A stretch of DNA of 24,490 nucleotides, taken from positions 1 through 24,490 of the forward strand of contig CAZUDB010000054.1 in NCBI GenBank assembly GCA_964619055.1, in the 5' to 3' direction. The notes below the pieces were generated by a model. It was given only the letters and a program-made list of their open reading frames with translations. It was not told the origin of the DNA and did no database searches. Below, one piece after another: positions 17,311-24,490 of the stretch (position 1 is the first letter of the stretch; every line of letters begins with the position of its first letter). Made by a program: the position numbers and the translations under genes. The stretch is from CAYVUM01 sp964619055. GTDB lineage: Bacteria > Pseudomonadota > Alphaproteobacteria > Rhodospirillales > Defluviicoccaceae.

Positions 17311-18039
17311 GTGACGGCTCGGGCAGCTGATGAGGAGGATTTGCGGGCCGAGGCCGCAAGGTTGGAGCGAGGGCGTCTGCTGTTCGCCCGGCCTGGGCGG
17401 TTCGTCATCTCCGCAGCGCGGTTGGACCAGATCCCCGACGACTCCCTGCCCGAGGTGGCGTTTGCTGGCCGGTCCAACGTGGGTAAGTCGAGCCTGATCA
17501 ATGCGGTTACCGGCCAGAACACGCTGGCGCGAGTTTCCAACACGCCGGGGCGGACGCAACAGCTCAATTTTTTTGACCAGGATGGCCGGCTGATGCTGAC
17601 GGACCTGCCCGGCTACGGCTACGCCAAGGCGCCGAAGGCCCTCGTCGATGCCTGGACGCGCCTGGTAGAGCGGTACCTGCGCGGCCGCCAGCCACTGCGC
17701 CGGGCACTGATCCTGGTCGATGCCCGCCATGGTCCGAAGGAAACTGATCAGCGCGTCCTTGCGTTGCTTGATGGCGCGGCCGTTGCCTACCAGGTGATCC
17801 TCACCAAGGCCGACAAAGTTTCGGCCAACCAGTTGGCGTCGCGAATCGCGGACATGGGCCGCGACCTCGCCCGCCATCCGGCGGCCCATCCGGTCGTCAT
17901 CGCCACCAGTGCTCAAACCGGTTACGGGATCGCGGAGATTCGGGCGGAGTTGGCCGCGCTTGCTCTCCACGACCAGACGGCCTCGCGTTCTCCCGGACCG
18001 TTGATGCCCGAACGGCCAGGCTCAGAGCAGCAACGATGA
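17311..18039 (+). CDS. engB: Ribosome-biogenesis GTP-binding protein EngB (YihA/YsxC)
   Basis: EngB is a small GTPase needed for late assembly of the large ribosomal subunit. The GTPase motifs are all present: G1 G-R-S-N-V-G-K59-S, the TPGRTQ switch, G3 DLPGYG, G4 TKAD and a G5 TSA. The length is 242 residues from GTG 17311. The start is uncertain: TTG 17341 has GGAGG only two bases before it, and a CTG at 17263 would overlap the yidC stop as CTGA and give an N-terminus MTEADTP. The frame also runs back to 16858 inside yidC, but that part is out-of-frame yidC sequence. The stop overlaps a possible argB start by four bases. Confidence 0.93.
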   Translation: MTARAADEEDLRAEAARLERGRLLFARPGRFVISAARLDQIPDDSLPEVAFAGRSNVGKSSLINAVTGQNTLARVSNTPGRTQQLNFFDQDGRLMLTDLPGYGYAKAPKALVDAWTRLVERYLRGRQPLRRALILVDARHGPKETDQRVLALLDGAAVAYQVILTKADKVSANQLASRIADMGRDLARHPAAHPVVIATSAQTGYGIAEIRAELAALALHDQTASRSPGPLMPERPGSEQQR

Positions 18040-18098
18040 CCCGATGGCGCATTCCCGGTGGACACGAGGGCCCGCGCAGTGTAGGTCCCGCGGCCACT

Positions 18099-19022
18099 AT
18101 GAACGATGATCAAAGCGACACTCAGGAGCAGTGGCTGGAACGGGCACGCACACTGTCCGAGGCACTGCCGTACATGCGCCGCCACGCCGGTCAGACCTTC
18201 GTCATCAAGTATGGCGGCCATGCCATGGGCGAAGATGAGCTTGCGCAGCTTTTTGCCAGCGACATGGTCTTATTGCGCCAGGTGGGGATCAACCCCATCG
18301 TCGTGCACGGCGGCGGTCCGCAAATCCAGCGGATGTTGGAGCGGCTGAAGATCAAGAGCGAGTTTGTGGAGGGCCTAAGGGTAACCGACAAGGACACCGT
18401 CGAAGTGGTCGAGATGGTGCTTGCCGGCTCCATCAACAAACACATTGTTTCGGAAATCAACGCTGCCGGCGGCTTCGCCGTGGGCCTATCGGGTAAGGAT
18501 GGCAACCTGATCCGGGCCCAGAAGCTCCGGCGGACAAAGCGTGACCCCAATTCAAACATCGAACGGATACTGGACTTGGGCTTGGTCGGCGAGCCCACGG
18601 AGATCGATCCCCATATCCTGGACTTCTACGCCCGCTCCGACATCACGCCGGTGATCGCACCGATCGGAGTGGGACCGCGCGGTGAGACGCTCAATATCAA
18701 CGCCGATACCGCCGCCGGGGCCATTGCCGCCGCGGTTGGCGCCAAGCGGCTGTTAATGTTGACCGATGTGGCGGGCGTGATCGACGGCGACGGGCAGTTG
18801 ATCCCTCAAATGACGGCCGCCGAGGCGAGAGCGATGATCGCGGAACGCTCGATCACCGGAGGGATGATTCCGAAGGTGGAAACCTGCCTGGACGCGATCG
18901 AGCACGGCGTGGAGGGGGCGGTTATCGTCGACGGGCGGACGCCGCATGCCGTGCTGCTGGAACTGTTTACCGAACACGGCGCCGGCACGTTGGTGGTAGC
19001 CGACGACGCCGACGAGGATTGA
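18099..19022 (+). CDS. argB: Acetylglutamate kinase
   Basis: ArgB phosphorylates N-acetylglutamate, the second step of arginine synthesis. With ATG 18099 the protein has 307 residues. An N-terminal helix (about 8-27) precedes the kinase domain; such a helix is typical of the hexameric, arginine-inhibited enzymes, so feedback control by arginine is likely. Lys37 in KYGGHAMG and the HGGGPQI loop (70-76) form the nucleotide and substrate sites, and the later AGAIAAAVGAKRL and MIPKVE motifs are intact. An upstream ATG at 18036 overlaps the engB stop as ATGA and would add 21 residues unlike the family. I prefer 18099 from family length, although neither start has a good ribosome-binding site. Confidence 0.95.
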   Translation: MNDDQSDTQEQWLERARTLSEALPYMRRHAGQTFVIKYGGHAMGEDELAQLFASDMVLLRQVGINPIVVHGGGPQIQRMLERLKIKSEFVEGLRVTDKDTVEVVEMVLAGSINKHIVSEINAAGGFAVGLSGKDGNLIRAQKLRRTKRDPNSNIERILDLGLVGEPTEIDPHILDFYARSDITPVIAPIGVGPRGETLNINADTAAGAIAAAVGAKRLLMLTDVAGVIDGDGQLIPQMTAAEARAMIAERSITGGMIPKVETCLDAIEHGVEGAVIVDGRTPHAVLLELFTEHGAGTLVVADDADED

Positions 19023-19026
19023 AACG

Positions 19027-19048
19027 GGTGGCCTTACCCTCGGCCACC
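19027..19048 (+). terminator. Hairpin between argB and the isomerase gene
   Basis: GGTGGCC and GGCCACC form a perfect 7-bp stem with an 8-base loop, starting 5 bases after the argB stop. It may reduce read-through from the rpmH operon. No T-run follows, so it may equally be an mRNA-stabilising element. Confidence 0.35.
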
Positions 19049-19077
19049 AGCGGCCACGAGCCTGTGCGGGGATGGAT

Positions 19078-19659
19078 ATGAGCGTGGACGCCGATCTGGA
19101 CTTGGTCCGAACATCGATCCGTGAGACAGCGACCAATATGGCAGCATTGGAAGCGGAGTCGGAGCTGATTGCCGGGATTGCGGACCGCTTGGCTGCGGTT
19201 ATCGCGTCGGGCGGAACAATCATGTTCTGCGGCAACGGCGGCTCCGCCGCTGACTCCCAGCACCTGGCGGCCGAGTTGGAGGGGCGGTTTCTGATTGACC
19301 GCAGGCCTTTGCCGGCGCTGGCGCTCACGGTCAATACGTCCTCTCTAACGGCCATCGGTAATGATTATGGCTATGACCAGGTGTTTGCCCGCCAGGTCCG
19401 GGCCCACGGCAAGCCGGGCGACGGCTTGGTCGCCATCTCCACCAGCGGCAACAGCGGCAACGTGATCGAGGCGTTGAACGCCGCCAAGGAGATCGGCGCG
19501 GTGACGGTCGGCTTCACCGGCTTCGGTGGCGGCAAGATGGCTGCACTGTGCGACTACTGCCTGAAGGTGCCGTCAAGCCACACACCCAACATCCAGGCCA
19601 TGCACATCGTTGCCGGGCATGCCATCTGCCATCTGATCGAGCGAAGGGTGGTCGGCTAA
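19078..19659 (+). CDS. gmhA: Sedoheptulose-7-phosphate isomerase (GmhA type, SIS domain)
   Basis: GmhA converts sedoheptulose 7-phosphate to D-glycero-D-manno-heptose 7-phosphate, the first step to the heptose of lipopolysaccharide. The 193-residue SIS-domain protein has the phosphate-binding C-G-N-G-G-S-A-A-D and S-T-S-G-N-S-G-N loops. The zinc-site residues His62, Glu66, Gln173 and His181 match the E. coli set within one position. ATG 19078 is chosen over ATG 19072 because GGGGA is well spaced from it. Other heptose genes are not in the window, so a role in another sugar-phosphate pathway is possible. It follows argB by 55 bases. Confidence 0.92.
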   Translation: MSVDADLDLVRTSIRETATNMAALEAESELIAGIADRLAAVIASGGTIMFCGNGGSAADSQHLAAELEGRFLIDRRPLPALALTVNTSSLTAIGNDYGYDQVFARQVRAHGKPGDGLVAISTSGNSGNVIEALNAAKEIGAVTVGFTGFGGGKMAALCDYCLKVPSSHTPNIQAMHIVAGHAICHLIERRVVG

Positions 19660-19744
19660 GCCAGAGCCTAATCACGCACCTCCTCGGGCTAGATTTTCTG
19701 GGACCACCTTTTTCCGACGGCAGCGGCAACAGCCTTGCCCGCGG

Positions 19745-21190
19745 TCATTTTGTTGGGTGCGGACGCTGCTGGTGGCCACGCTCAAACGAGGCGGAGGCGG
19801 CCAAGGTTGCGTCCATCCCGCTCGAAGCGTCTTTGGACCCGGCTGGCTCGAGGCGATCCGAATTGTCGGCATCGGACCTCATGGTCTCTAAGTCCAGGGT
19901 ATAAATGGTCGCCGGCTCACGCCGTCCGCGCACGGTCATGGCGGTCACACGGCGCCAGGGAAAATCAGGACCGGCCAGCTCCACCGAGCGTTCGCCCACC
20001 AACATGCGGGTTTCATAGGTCTTGTTGAGTGTTTCGAGCCGTGCTGCCAGGTTCACCGCATCCCCGTGCACCGTGTAGTTGAGGCGACCGGCACTGCCTA
20101 CATTTCCGGCAAACATCATACCGGTATTGATGCCGATGCGGCTGCGAAGTGTTACGCCGGCAAAGACCGTGCTGTCCACGAGGGCAACGAGATCAATTGC
20201 CGTGCGGGTTGCAGCCGCTGCGTGCTCCGGATCCGCCAGAGGCAGGTTGTACGTTGCCAGGATCGCGTCGCCTTGAAACTGGGTGATCACACCACCGTGG
20301 CGGCCAATCACCTTCGCCGCAGCATCAAAATAGGCGTTGAGCATATCGGCCACCGCTGACGGCTGCATGGTCTCCGCGAGCGTCGTAAAGTCCGCGACAT
20401 CTATGAACAATACGGTCGCTTCGCGCTGTTCGGCGGCCAGCACCTGCCCATCCTCGACGATAGCGCGCGCGACAGCATCCGGGACATAGCGGCCGAAGCT
20501 CTGGGCCAACCGACGGTGCTCACGCTCGGCCAAGGCTTGGCGGTACACGACTCGTCGCGCGCGGACCATCACCACGGCCAGCAAGCCGGCAACCGCACTC
20601 AGGATCAGGACTTCTGCGATCCGGGTCGCCTGTCCGAAGAATGTTGGGTGTAAAAAGACCTCAAAAAACTGCTCGGCCGTGGGCCGATCGGCGATGTCGG
20701 AGAATGTCAGCGTGGGCTCTGTTCCCAAAATCCAAAGCGAGGCAATTCCCCAGCACAGCGCCCCGAACACACCGGTAAACAAGACCAACCCCGGTGAGTA
20801 TGCGAACGCGGAGGCGGCTACGAGCAGAAAAAAGTACAAAAAACTGTGGAATCGAAACGCAATAGGAGACGGCAGGTCCGCAATGACCGGCCCGCTGAAC
20901 ACGGCAACCGCCACCGTGATCGCGATCACGTCAATGGCGGAAAAGACGTACGGAATCCAGATCGGAGCATGACGGCGCCGGATGAGGATCAACTGGAGCG
21001 CGCCCAAAAGCGCGAAGCCGCCGACCCCAGCCAGGGTATACCACACGAGCGGTTCGGGACGTGAGAACGCAATCCAAACGGCGAGGATCGCAATGACCAC
21101 AAGCCGGCCTTTCAAGGCCAGCACCAAGCCATTTCGCTGCTCCTGACGAAAGCTTGCCTTCAACCGAGCATCAAACACTTGCGAATTCAT
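19745..21190 (-). CDS. Membrane-bound class III adenylate/guanylate cyclase
   Basis: This is a 481-residue protein with six predicted membrane helices in its first 210 residues and a cytoplasmic class III cyclase domain (about 255-435). The metal-binding aspartates Asp264 and Asp308 are present, as are the catalytic Asn380 and Arg384. The purine-specifying positions are not those of a standard adenylate cyclase: Gln304 stands where Lys is usual and Thr373 where Asp is usual. Thr at the second site is the class IIIb pattern. It should make cAMP, but the substrate needs testing. ATG 21190 (AGGGG nine bases upstream) is chosen over the longer frame to 21328. It is convergent with gmhA. The C-terminal 45 residues look disordered. 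Confidence 0.9.
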   Translation of the reverse strand: MNSQVFDARLKASFRQEQRNGLVLALKGRLVVIAILAVWIAFSRPEPLVWYTLAGVGGFALLGALQLILIRRRHAPIWIPYVFSAIDVIAITVAVAVFSGPVIADLPSPIAFRFHSFLYFFLLVAASAFAYSPGLVLFTGVFGALCWGIASLWILGTEPTLTFSDIADRPTAEQFFEVFLHPTFFGQATRIAEVLILSAVAGLLAVVMVRARRVVYRQALAEREHRRLAQSFGRYVPDAVARAIVEDGQVLAAEQREATVLFIDVADFTTLAETMQPSAVADMLNAYFDAAAKVIGRHGGVITQFQGDAILATYNLPLADPEHAAAATRTAIDLVALVDSTVFAGVTLRSRIGINTGMMFAGNVGSAGRLNYTVHGDAVNLAARLETLNKTYETRMLVGERSVELAGPDFPWRRVTAMTVRGRREPATIYTLDLETMRSDADNSDRLEPAGSKDASSGMDATLAASASFERGHQQRPHPTK

Positions 21191-21739
21191 GGACCACGCC
21201 CCTGCTTCCGCACGCTCGCGCGGCACCTCATCACCGCTTCGATGGCGGTCGTCCCGCCTATTAACGCTCCGGATCCGCGATTGAACGCCCCCGATCACCC
21301 TCCTTAGAACAAGTAACCGCAACGTCACTTATTCCGAATCTGTTTGGACATACGCAGGGTTTTGCATAGCGGTTCTCGCGGCAAGCTGTCTCTCTTGATG
21401 AGCCACGTTAACGGAATCGTGTGCGACGGAGGGTGTCTCCCCCGAAACGCCTTCAGCGTTGCGAGGGTCCCGCACCGTCTAACACGCAGCGACCGACGCT
21501 GCGCGCCGACCAATTGGCGGTAGACTAGATGAAAAAAAAAATTTTAGTCTAATGAGAGGCAGATCGCATTATTTCGGTAAAGTTCTCATAAATATCCAAA
21601 AAGCACTAAAATGAATCTTATAAATATAAGCGAAATATTCGTTCGAAGTTGAAGCTGGCAATACTATATTGATCTAGCTATCAAATTTTTGGGCCGAGCA
21701 GATTGATCGGATATTTTTTGCTGCATGCGGGGTAAATCC
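21191..21739. other. Intergenic region with inverted-repeat cluster and AT-rich tract
   Basis: About 550 bases separate the divergent cyclase and cytochrome genes. The left part has normal GC-rich composition. From 21418 to 21551 there are several inverted repeats in a row: 21418-21429 with 21475-21486, 21446-21460, 21485-21503 (7-bp perfect arms CGCAGCG/CGCTGCG) and 21521-21551 (TAGACTA/TAGTCTA around an A10 tract). From about 21530 to 21720 the DNA is conspicuously AT-rich, unlike anything else in the window. A weak -35/-10 pair (TTCGAA, 17 bases, TATATT at 21665-21670) might serve the cytochrome gene. Confidence 0.6.
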
Positions 21740-23728
21740 ATGTCTGGTGGTGTGTTTTCCTGGGTTATCACACGATTTCGCCGAATTGCGACGATCGTGA
21801 TCGCGAGCTTTGCCCTTTTCGTGTTGGCCGCCGGCTTTTCGGAAGCCAACGACTATACGTTGTTTGAGAGCGAACCGGTTCGGCCGATGGCGCTCTCCAA
21901 GGGCGGGCAGTTTCTCTATGTAGCCAACATCCCTGATGGCCGACTGGAAATCTTCGAACTTAAGGATGCAGGCATGAGTCTCGTGGGCTCGGTTGCTGTC
22001 GGGCTCGAGCCGGTATCAGTCAGCGTTCATGAGATAAGGGGAGATCCGGCCGGGTTGGTTCTCGATCAAGCCCGAAACCGGCTTTATGTCTTGACCCGAT
22101 TTGACAATACGGTCTCAGCAGTCGATCTCGCGACGCACCAAGAGATTCGACGCGTGTGCTTATACAGCCCCGAGCCGGACAGCATCGTCGATGGGCGCCG
22201 CTTCTTGTATGACGCCAATCTCACGTCAAGCAACGGAGAGGCATCTTGCTCGTCTTGTCACGTCTTTGGCGACATGGACGACCTGCCCTGGGACCTTGGC
22301 GATTCGGACGCCGACGTTCTCCGCAATCCCAATCCGTTTTTTGACGATCGCGTGGGAACCGATTTTCATCCCCACAAGGGGCCAATGACCACCCCGAGTT
22401 TTCGCGGCATGGCTAACGCCGGACCAATGCACTGGCGCGGCGACCGCACCGGCGGCCACCTGAACCCTCCCCAAAATCCGCTGGATGAGGATCTGGCCTT
22501 CAAGGCGTTCAACGTCGCCTTCCCGGGACTTCTTGGGCGTGACGAGGGTGAGTTGAGCGACGAGCAGATGCAGGCTTTCACCGATTTTGCCTTGCAGCTG
22601 GCCTATCCTCCCAATCCGATCCGGCAACTGAACAATGCCTTGCGGCCGGAGGAGGAGCGCGGTCGAGACGTTTACTTTGCCACACCCGGCCCCGATGCGC
22701 CGGGCTGCAACACCTGCCACACGCTTGACCGAAAACAGGGCTTCTTTGGGACGGATGGTCGCTCCAGCTTCGAAGGAGAAACCCAGGAATTCAAGATCGC
22801 GCATCTTCGAAACATCTATCAGAAGGTCGGCATGTTTGGCTCGCCCGATTATGACTTCATCGATGCGGGCGATAACGGGTTCACCGGCCCCCAAGTCCGC
22901 GGATCGGGTTTTGCCCACGATGGGAGTTTCGACACCGTCCTCCGGTTTCTGAAAGGCACCGTCTTCCGCGGATTTGACACGCTGTTTGACGGTGATGCCT
23001 CCCGCCGGGACATGGAAGCCTTCATGATGGCTTTCGATACGGGCCTCGCCCCGGTCGTGGGCCAGCAAGTCACATTGACCAGCGACAACTTCAGCGATGT
23101 GGTCGACCGCATCCAGCTGCTGCTCGCTCGTGCGCGCACGCCGTACGCCACCCTGGTTCATCCGCACGGGAACGAGTGTGATCTGGTCGTAAAGGGGGTG
23201 GAAAACGGTCAACAAAGAGGCTGGGCTTATAACCTCGATACGCGACTGTTCATGAGCGACAGCGTCGCAGAGCTTGATCGATCCGCTGCGGATATGCAGG
23301 CCATAGCGGCCGTTGACGGCCAAACTTTGCTGGCGACGTGCGCACCCCCGGGCAGCCTCGAGCGTTTGGGCCGACGCCGGGATTGCGACGGTGTGCTGGA
23401 TGCAGACGATGTGTGTCCCGCAGCCTTTGATCCCCTGCAAGGAGATATTGATAGAGATGGTGTCGGCGATGCGTGCGACAACTGCGTGTGGTTTGGCAAT
23501 AGTTTACAGCGAGATACCAATGGCGACGGCTATGGCAATGCCTGCGACGGTGACCTGAACAACAACAATGCCCTTGATGACGCCGACTTCAACCTCTTTG
23601 TGATCGACTTTTTGAGCAACAGTAAGGATAGAGACTTTGACGGAAATGGGGTCGTTGACGATATAGACTTTGCAATCTTTGTTATACTTTGGGAATTAAG
23701 ATTGATCGGTCCAAGCGCGATCCTTTAG
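21740..23728 (+). CDS. Secreted di-heme cytochrome (MauG/CCP type) with YVTN remnant and dockerin-like tail
   Basis: This is a 662-residue exported protein. A signal peptide (hydrophobic about 17-33, likely cut after SEA) is followed by short YVTN beta-propeller repeats (about 45-150) and two c-type heme sites, C170-SSC-H174 and C323-NTC-H327. Stretches such as GPMTTPSFRGM and GPMHWRGDRTGG are typical of a cytochrome family related to MauG and bacterial cytochrome c peroxidase. The C-terminus (about 550-660) has Asp/Asn-rich calcium repeats: thrombospondin-3 type with paired cysteines, then two dockerin-like loops and a final GPS. The propeller is much shorter than the full seven blades. The substrate is unknown. 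ATG 21740 (GCGGGG seven bases upstream) is preferred over ATG 21725. It is followed by the STN-like gene after 16 bases. Confidence 0.85.
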   Translation: MSGGVFSWVITRFRRIATIVIASFALFVLAAGFSEANDYTLFESEPVRPMALSKGGQFLYVANIPDGRLEIFELKDAGMSLVGSVAVGLEPVSVSVHEIRGDPAGLVLDQARNRLYVLTRFDNTVSAVDLATHQEIRRVCLYSPEPDSIVDGRRFLYDANLTSSNGEASCSSCHVFGDMDDLPWDLGDSDADVLRNPNPFFDDRVGTDFHPHKGPMTTPSFRGMANAGPMHWRGDRTGGHLNPPQNPLDEDLAFKAFNVAFPGLLGRDEGELSDEQMQAFTDFALQLAYPPNPIRQLNNALRPEEERGRDVYFATPGPDAPGCNTCHTLDRKQGFFGTDGRSSFEGETQEFKIAHLRNIYQKVGMFGSPDYDFIDAGDNGFTGPQVRGSGFAHDGSFDTVLRFLKGTVFRGFDTLFDGDASRRDMEAFMMAFDTGLAPVVGQQVTLTSDNFSDVVDRIQLLLARARTPYATLVHPHGNECDLVVKGVENGQQRGWAYNLDTRLFMSDSVAELDRSAADMQAIAAVDGQTLLATCAPPGSLERLGRRRDCDGVLDADDVCPAAFDPLQGDIDRDGVGDACDNCVWFGNSLQRDTNGDGYGNACDGDLNNNNALDDADFNLFVIDFLSNSKDRDFDGNGVVDDIDFAIFVILWELRLIGPSAIL

Positions 23729-23744
23729 ATTGGGAATAGACGTA

Positions 23745-24395
23745 ATGTTATTCCGGTCAGCAAAAGGGACGATTGCCAGTTCGATTTTTGTTGTCGCCGT
23801 CCTGCTTTTGGCGTTTGCTCCGACGCAAACGCTTGGCACCGAGCCAACATGTGGTTTGGAGCCGGTTCCGGCATCAGCGAATCGTCCGGGGTCGGCTCCG
23901 TTGACAGCCGTAAACCTGAAGAACGGGCAGCTTAGTGTTGCCCTGCAAGCTGCTTGTCTTGGAGCGGTCTTGGAGACGATGGCTCAACACGCCAATTTCG
24001 CCGTCATGGTCGCGGATGAGGCTCGCCGTACACCGTTGACGGATCAGTTCCAAGATCTTGCACTTAAGGACGGACTCACACGGCTCCTGAAAGACACGGA
24101 TTACGTGTTTGTGCTCTCTCACGACGTGAAAGACCCTGCAATCGAAGCTGTTGTCGTGATGTCACCGACGGTTGGCGTCAGGCCTCCGAGTGATCCGCTG
24201 CTTGCGGAGCCTCCAACGGAGCCACCTCTGTTGACCGAACATCAAGACGACCCCCTTGCCGCCGTCCGTCTCCGAATGCAGGAGGATAGTGTTACCGCCG
24301 AGGAGAGAGTAGAACGCTTAAACTTGCTTCTCGACGCCTTGGACAGCCATCGCGAGAATCTTGGCAACATGCACAACCCTTTATGGATATCCTGA
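23745..24395 (+). CDS. Small exported STN-like (secretin/TonB short N-terminal) domain protein
   Basis: This is a 216-residue protein of no firmly recognised family. A signal peptide covers about residues 1-31 (hydrophobic 12-26). Residues 60-126 have the pattern of an STN domain: a strand, then ALQAACLGAVLETMAQHANFAVMV, then PLTDQFQDLALKDGLTRLLKDTDYVFVL, i.e. beta-alpha-beta-beta-alpha-beta as in secretin and TonB-receptor plug extensions. A proline-rich linker (about 147-165) and a charged C-terminal helix region (about 170-205) follow. There is no secretin barrel. ATG 23745 is chosen (GGGA ten bases upstream) over TTG 23730. It lies 16 bases after the cytochrome stop, so the two are probably co-transcribed. 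Confidence 0.7.
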   Translation: MLFRSAKGTIASSIFVVAVLLLAFAPTQTLGTEPTCGLEPVPASANRPGSAPLTAVNLKNGQLSVALQAACLGAVLETMAQHANFAVMVADEARRTPLTDQFQDLALKDGLTRLLKDTDYVFVLSHDVKDPAIEAVVVMSPTVGVRPPSDPLLAEPPTEPPLLTEHQDDPLAAVRLRMQEDSVTAEERVERLNLLLDALDSHRENLGNMHNPLWIS

Positions 24396-24490
24396 AAGGT
24401 CGGTATCGCGCCCTCGAGGACGGCGGGTCCGTTCGCTAGAGCATTTCCGGGTTGAGTGGAATCGCTGAGGGGGTGGGTCGATTGACATCC
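24396..24490. other. Right-edge intergenic sequence, possible dispersed-repeat half
   Basis: The last 95 bases hold no gene. From 24437 the sequence TAGAGCATTTCCGGG with a nearby GTGGAATCG resembles the left half of palindromic intergenic repeats that are frequent in alphaproteobacteria. The match is from memory and the right half is not visible. Confidence 0.25.

Noticed and set aside
21477..21526. Integron attC-like site (GTCTAAC ... GGTAGAC)
   Set aside because: The left core fits RYYYAAC, but the right end lacks the required GTT, the inner symmetry is wrong, and no cassette or integrase is present.
22226..23440. Minus-strand 404-codon open frame opposite the cytochrome gene
   Set aside because: The plus strand encodes heme motifs, a signal peptide and calcium repeats; the antisense product has no recognisable domain.

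Overview
The window reads as a GC-rich chromosomal segment of an alphaproteobacterium, probably of the broad Rhodospirillales type. The evidence is gene content and order. The cluster rne / amiC / mrcA(ponA) / prfB and the cluster rpmH-rnpA-yidD-yidC-engB-argB are both typical of the class. RNase E has an acidic and arginine-rich tail ending in a GWW motif, and several proteins match alphaproteobacterial versions in length and motif. No tRNA, rRNA, CRISPR array, insertion sequence or integrase gene was seen.

Layout. Positions 224-3025 (minus) encode RNase E. Divergent from it and on the plus strand lie a cell-wall amidase (AmiC), penicillin-binding protein 1A and release factor 2; the last is interrupted by a textbook +1 programmed frameshift at 8004-8010. 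A minus-strand block follows: the apaG-folE overlapping pair with an alpha/beta hydrolase downstream, an orphan membrane histidine kinase with a small two-helix membrane protein, and a VTT/TVP38 membrane protein. At 14483 a near-consensus sigma-70 promoter starts the plus-strand operon rpmH-rnpA-yidD-yidC-engB-argB, with a GmhA-type sugar-phosphate isomerase just after it. A six-helix membrane class III nucleotidyl cyclase (minus) closes the core-like part.

From about 21.4 kb the character changes. A string of inverted repeats (21418-21551) is followed by about 180 bp of strikingly AT-rich DNA, then a two-gene plus-strand unit. The first gene is a secreted di-heme cytochrome (MauG/CCP type) with a shortened YVTN propeller in front and thrombospondin-3/dockerin-like calcium repeats behind. 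The second is a small exported protein with an STN-like (secretin/TonB short N-terminal) fold. This pair is the least ordinary part of the window and looks like an accessory insertion that continues past the right edge.

Working together: the left half covers RNA turnover, peptidoglycan synthesis and splitting, and translation termination. The centre covers folate/queuosine precursor synthesis and signalling. The rpmH operon joins ribosome, tRNA processing, membrane-protein insertion and ribosome-assembly GTPase genes with arginine biosynthesis. Coordinates for several genes use an internal start chosen from ribosome-binding sites and family length; each case is explained.
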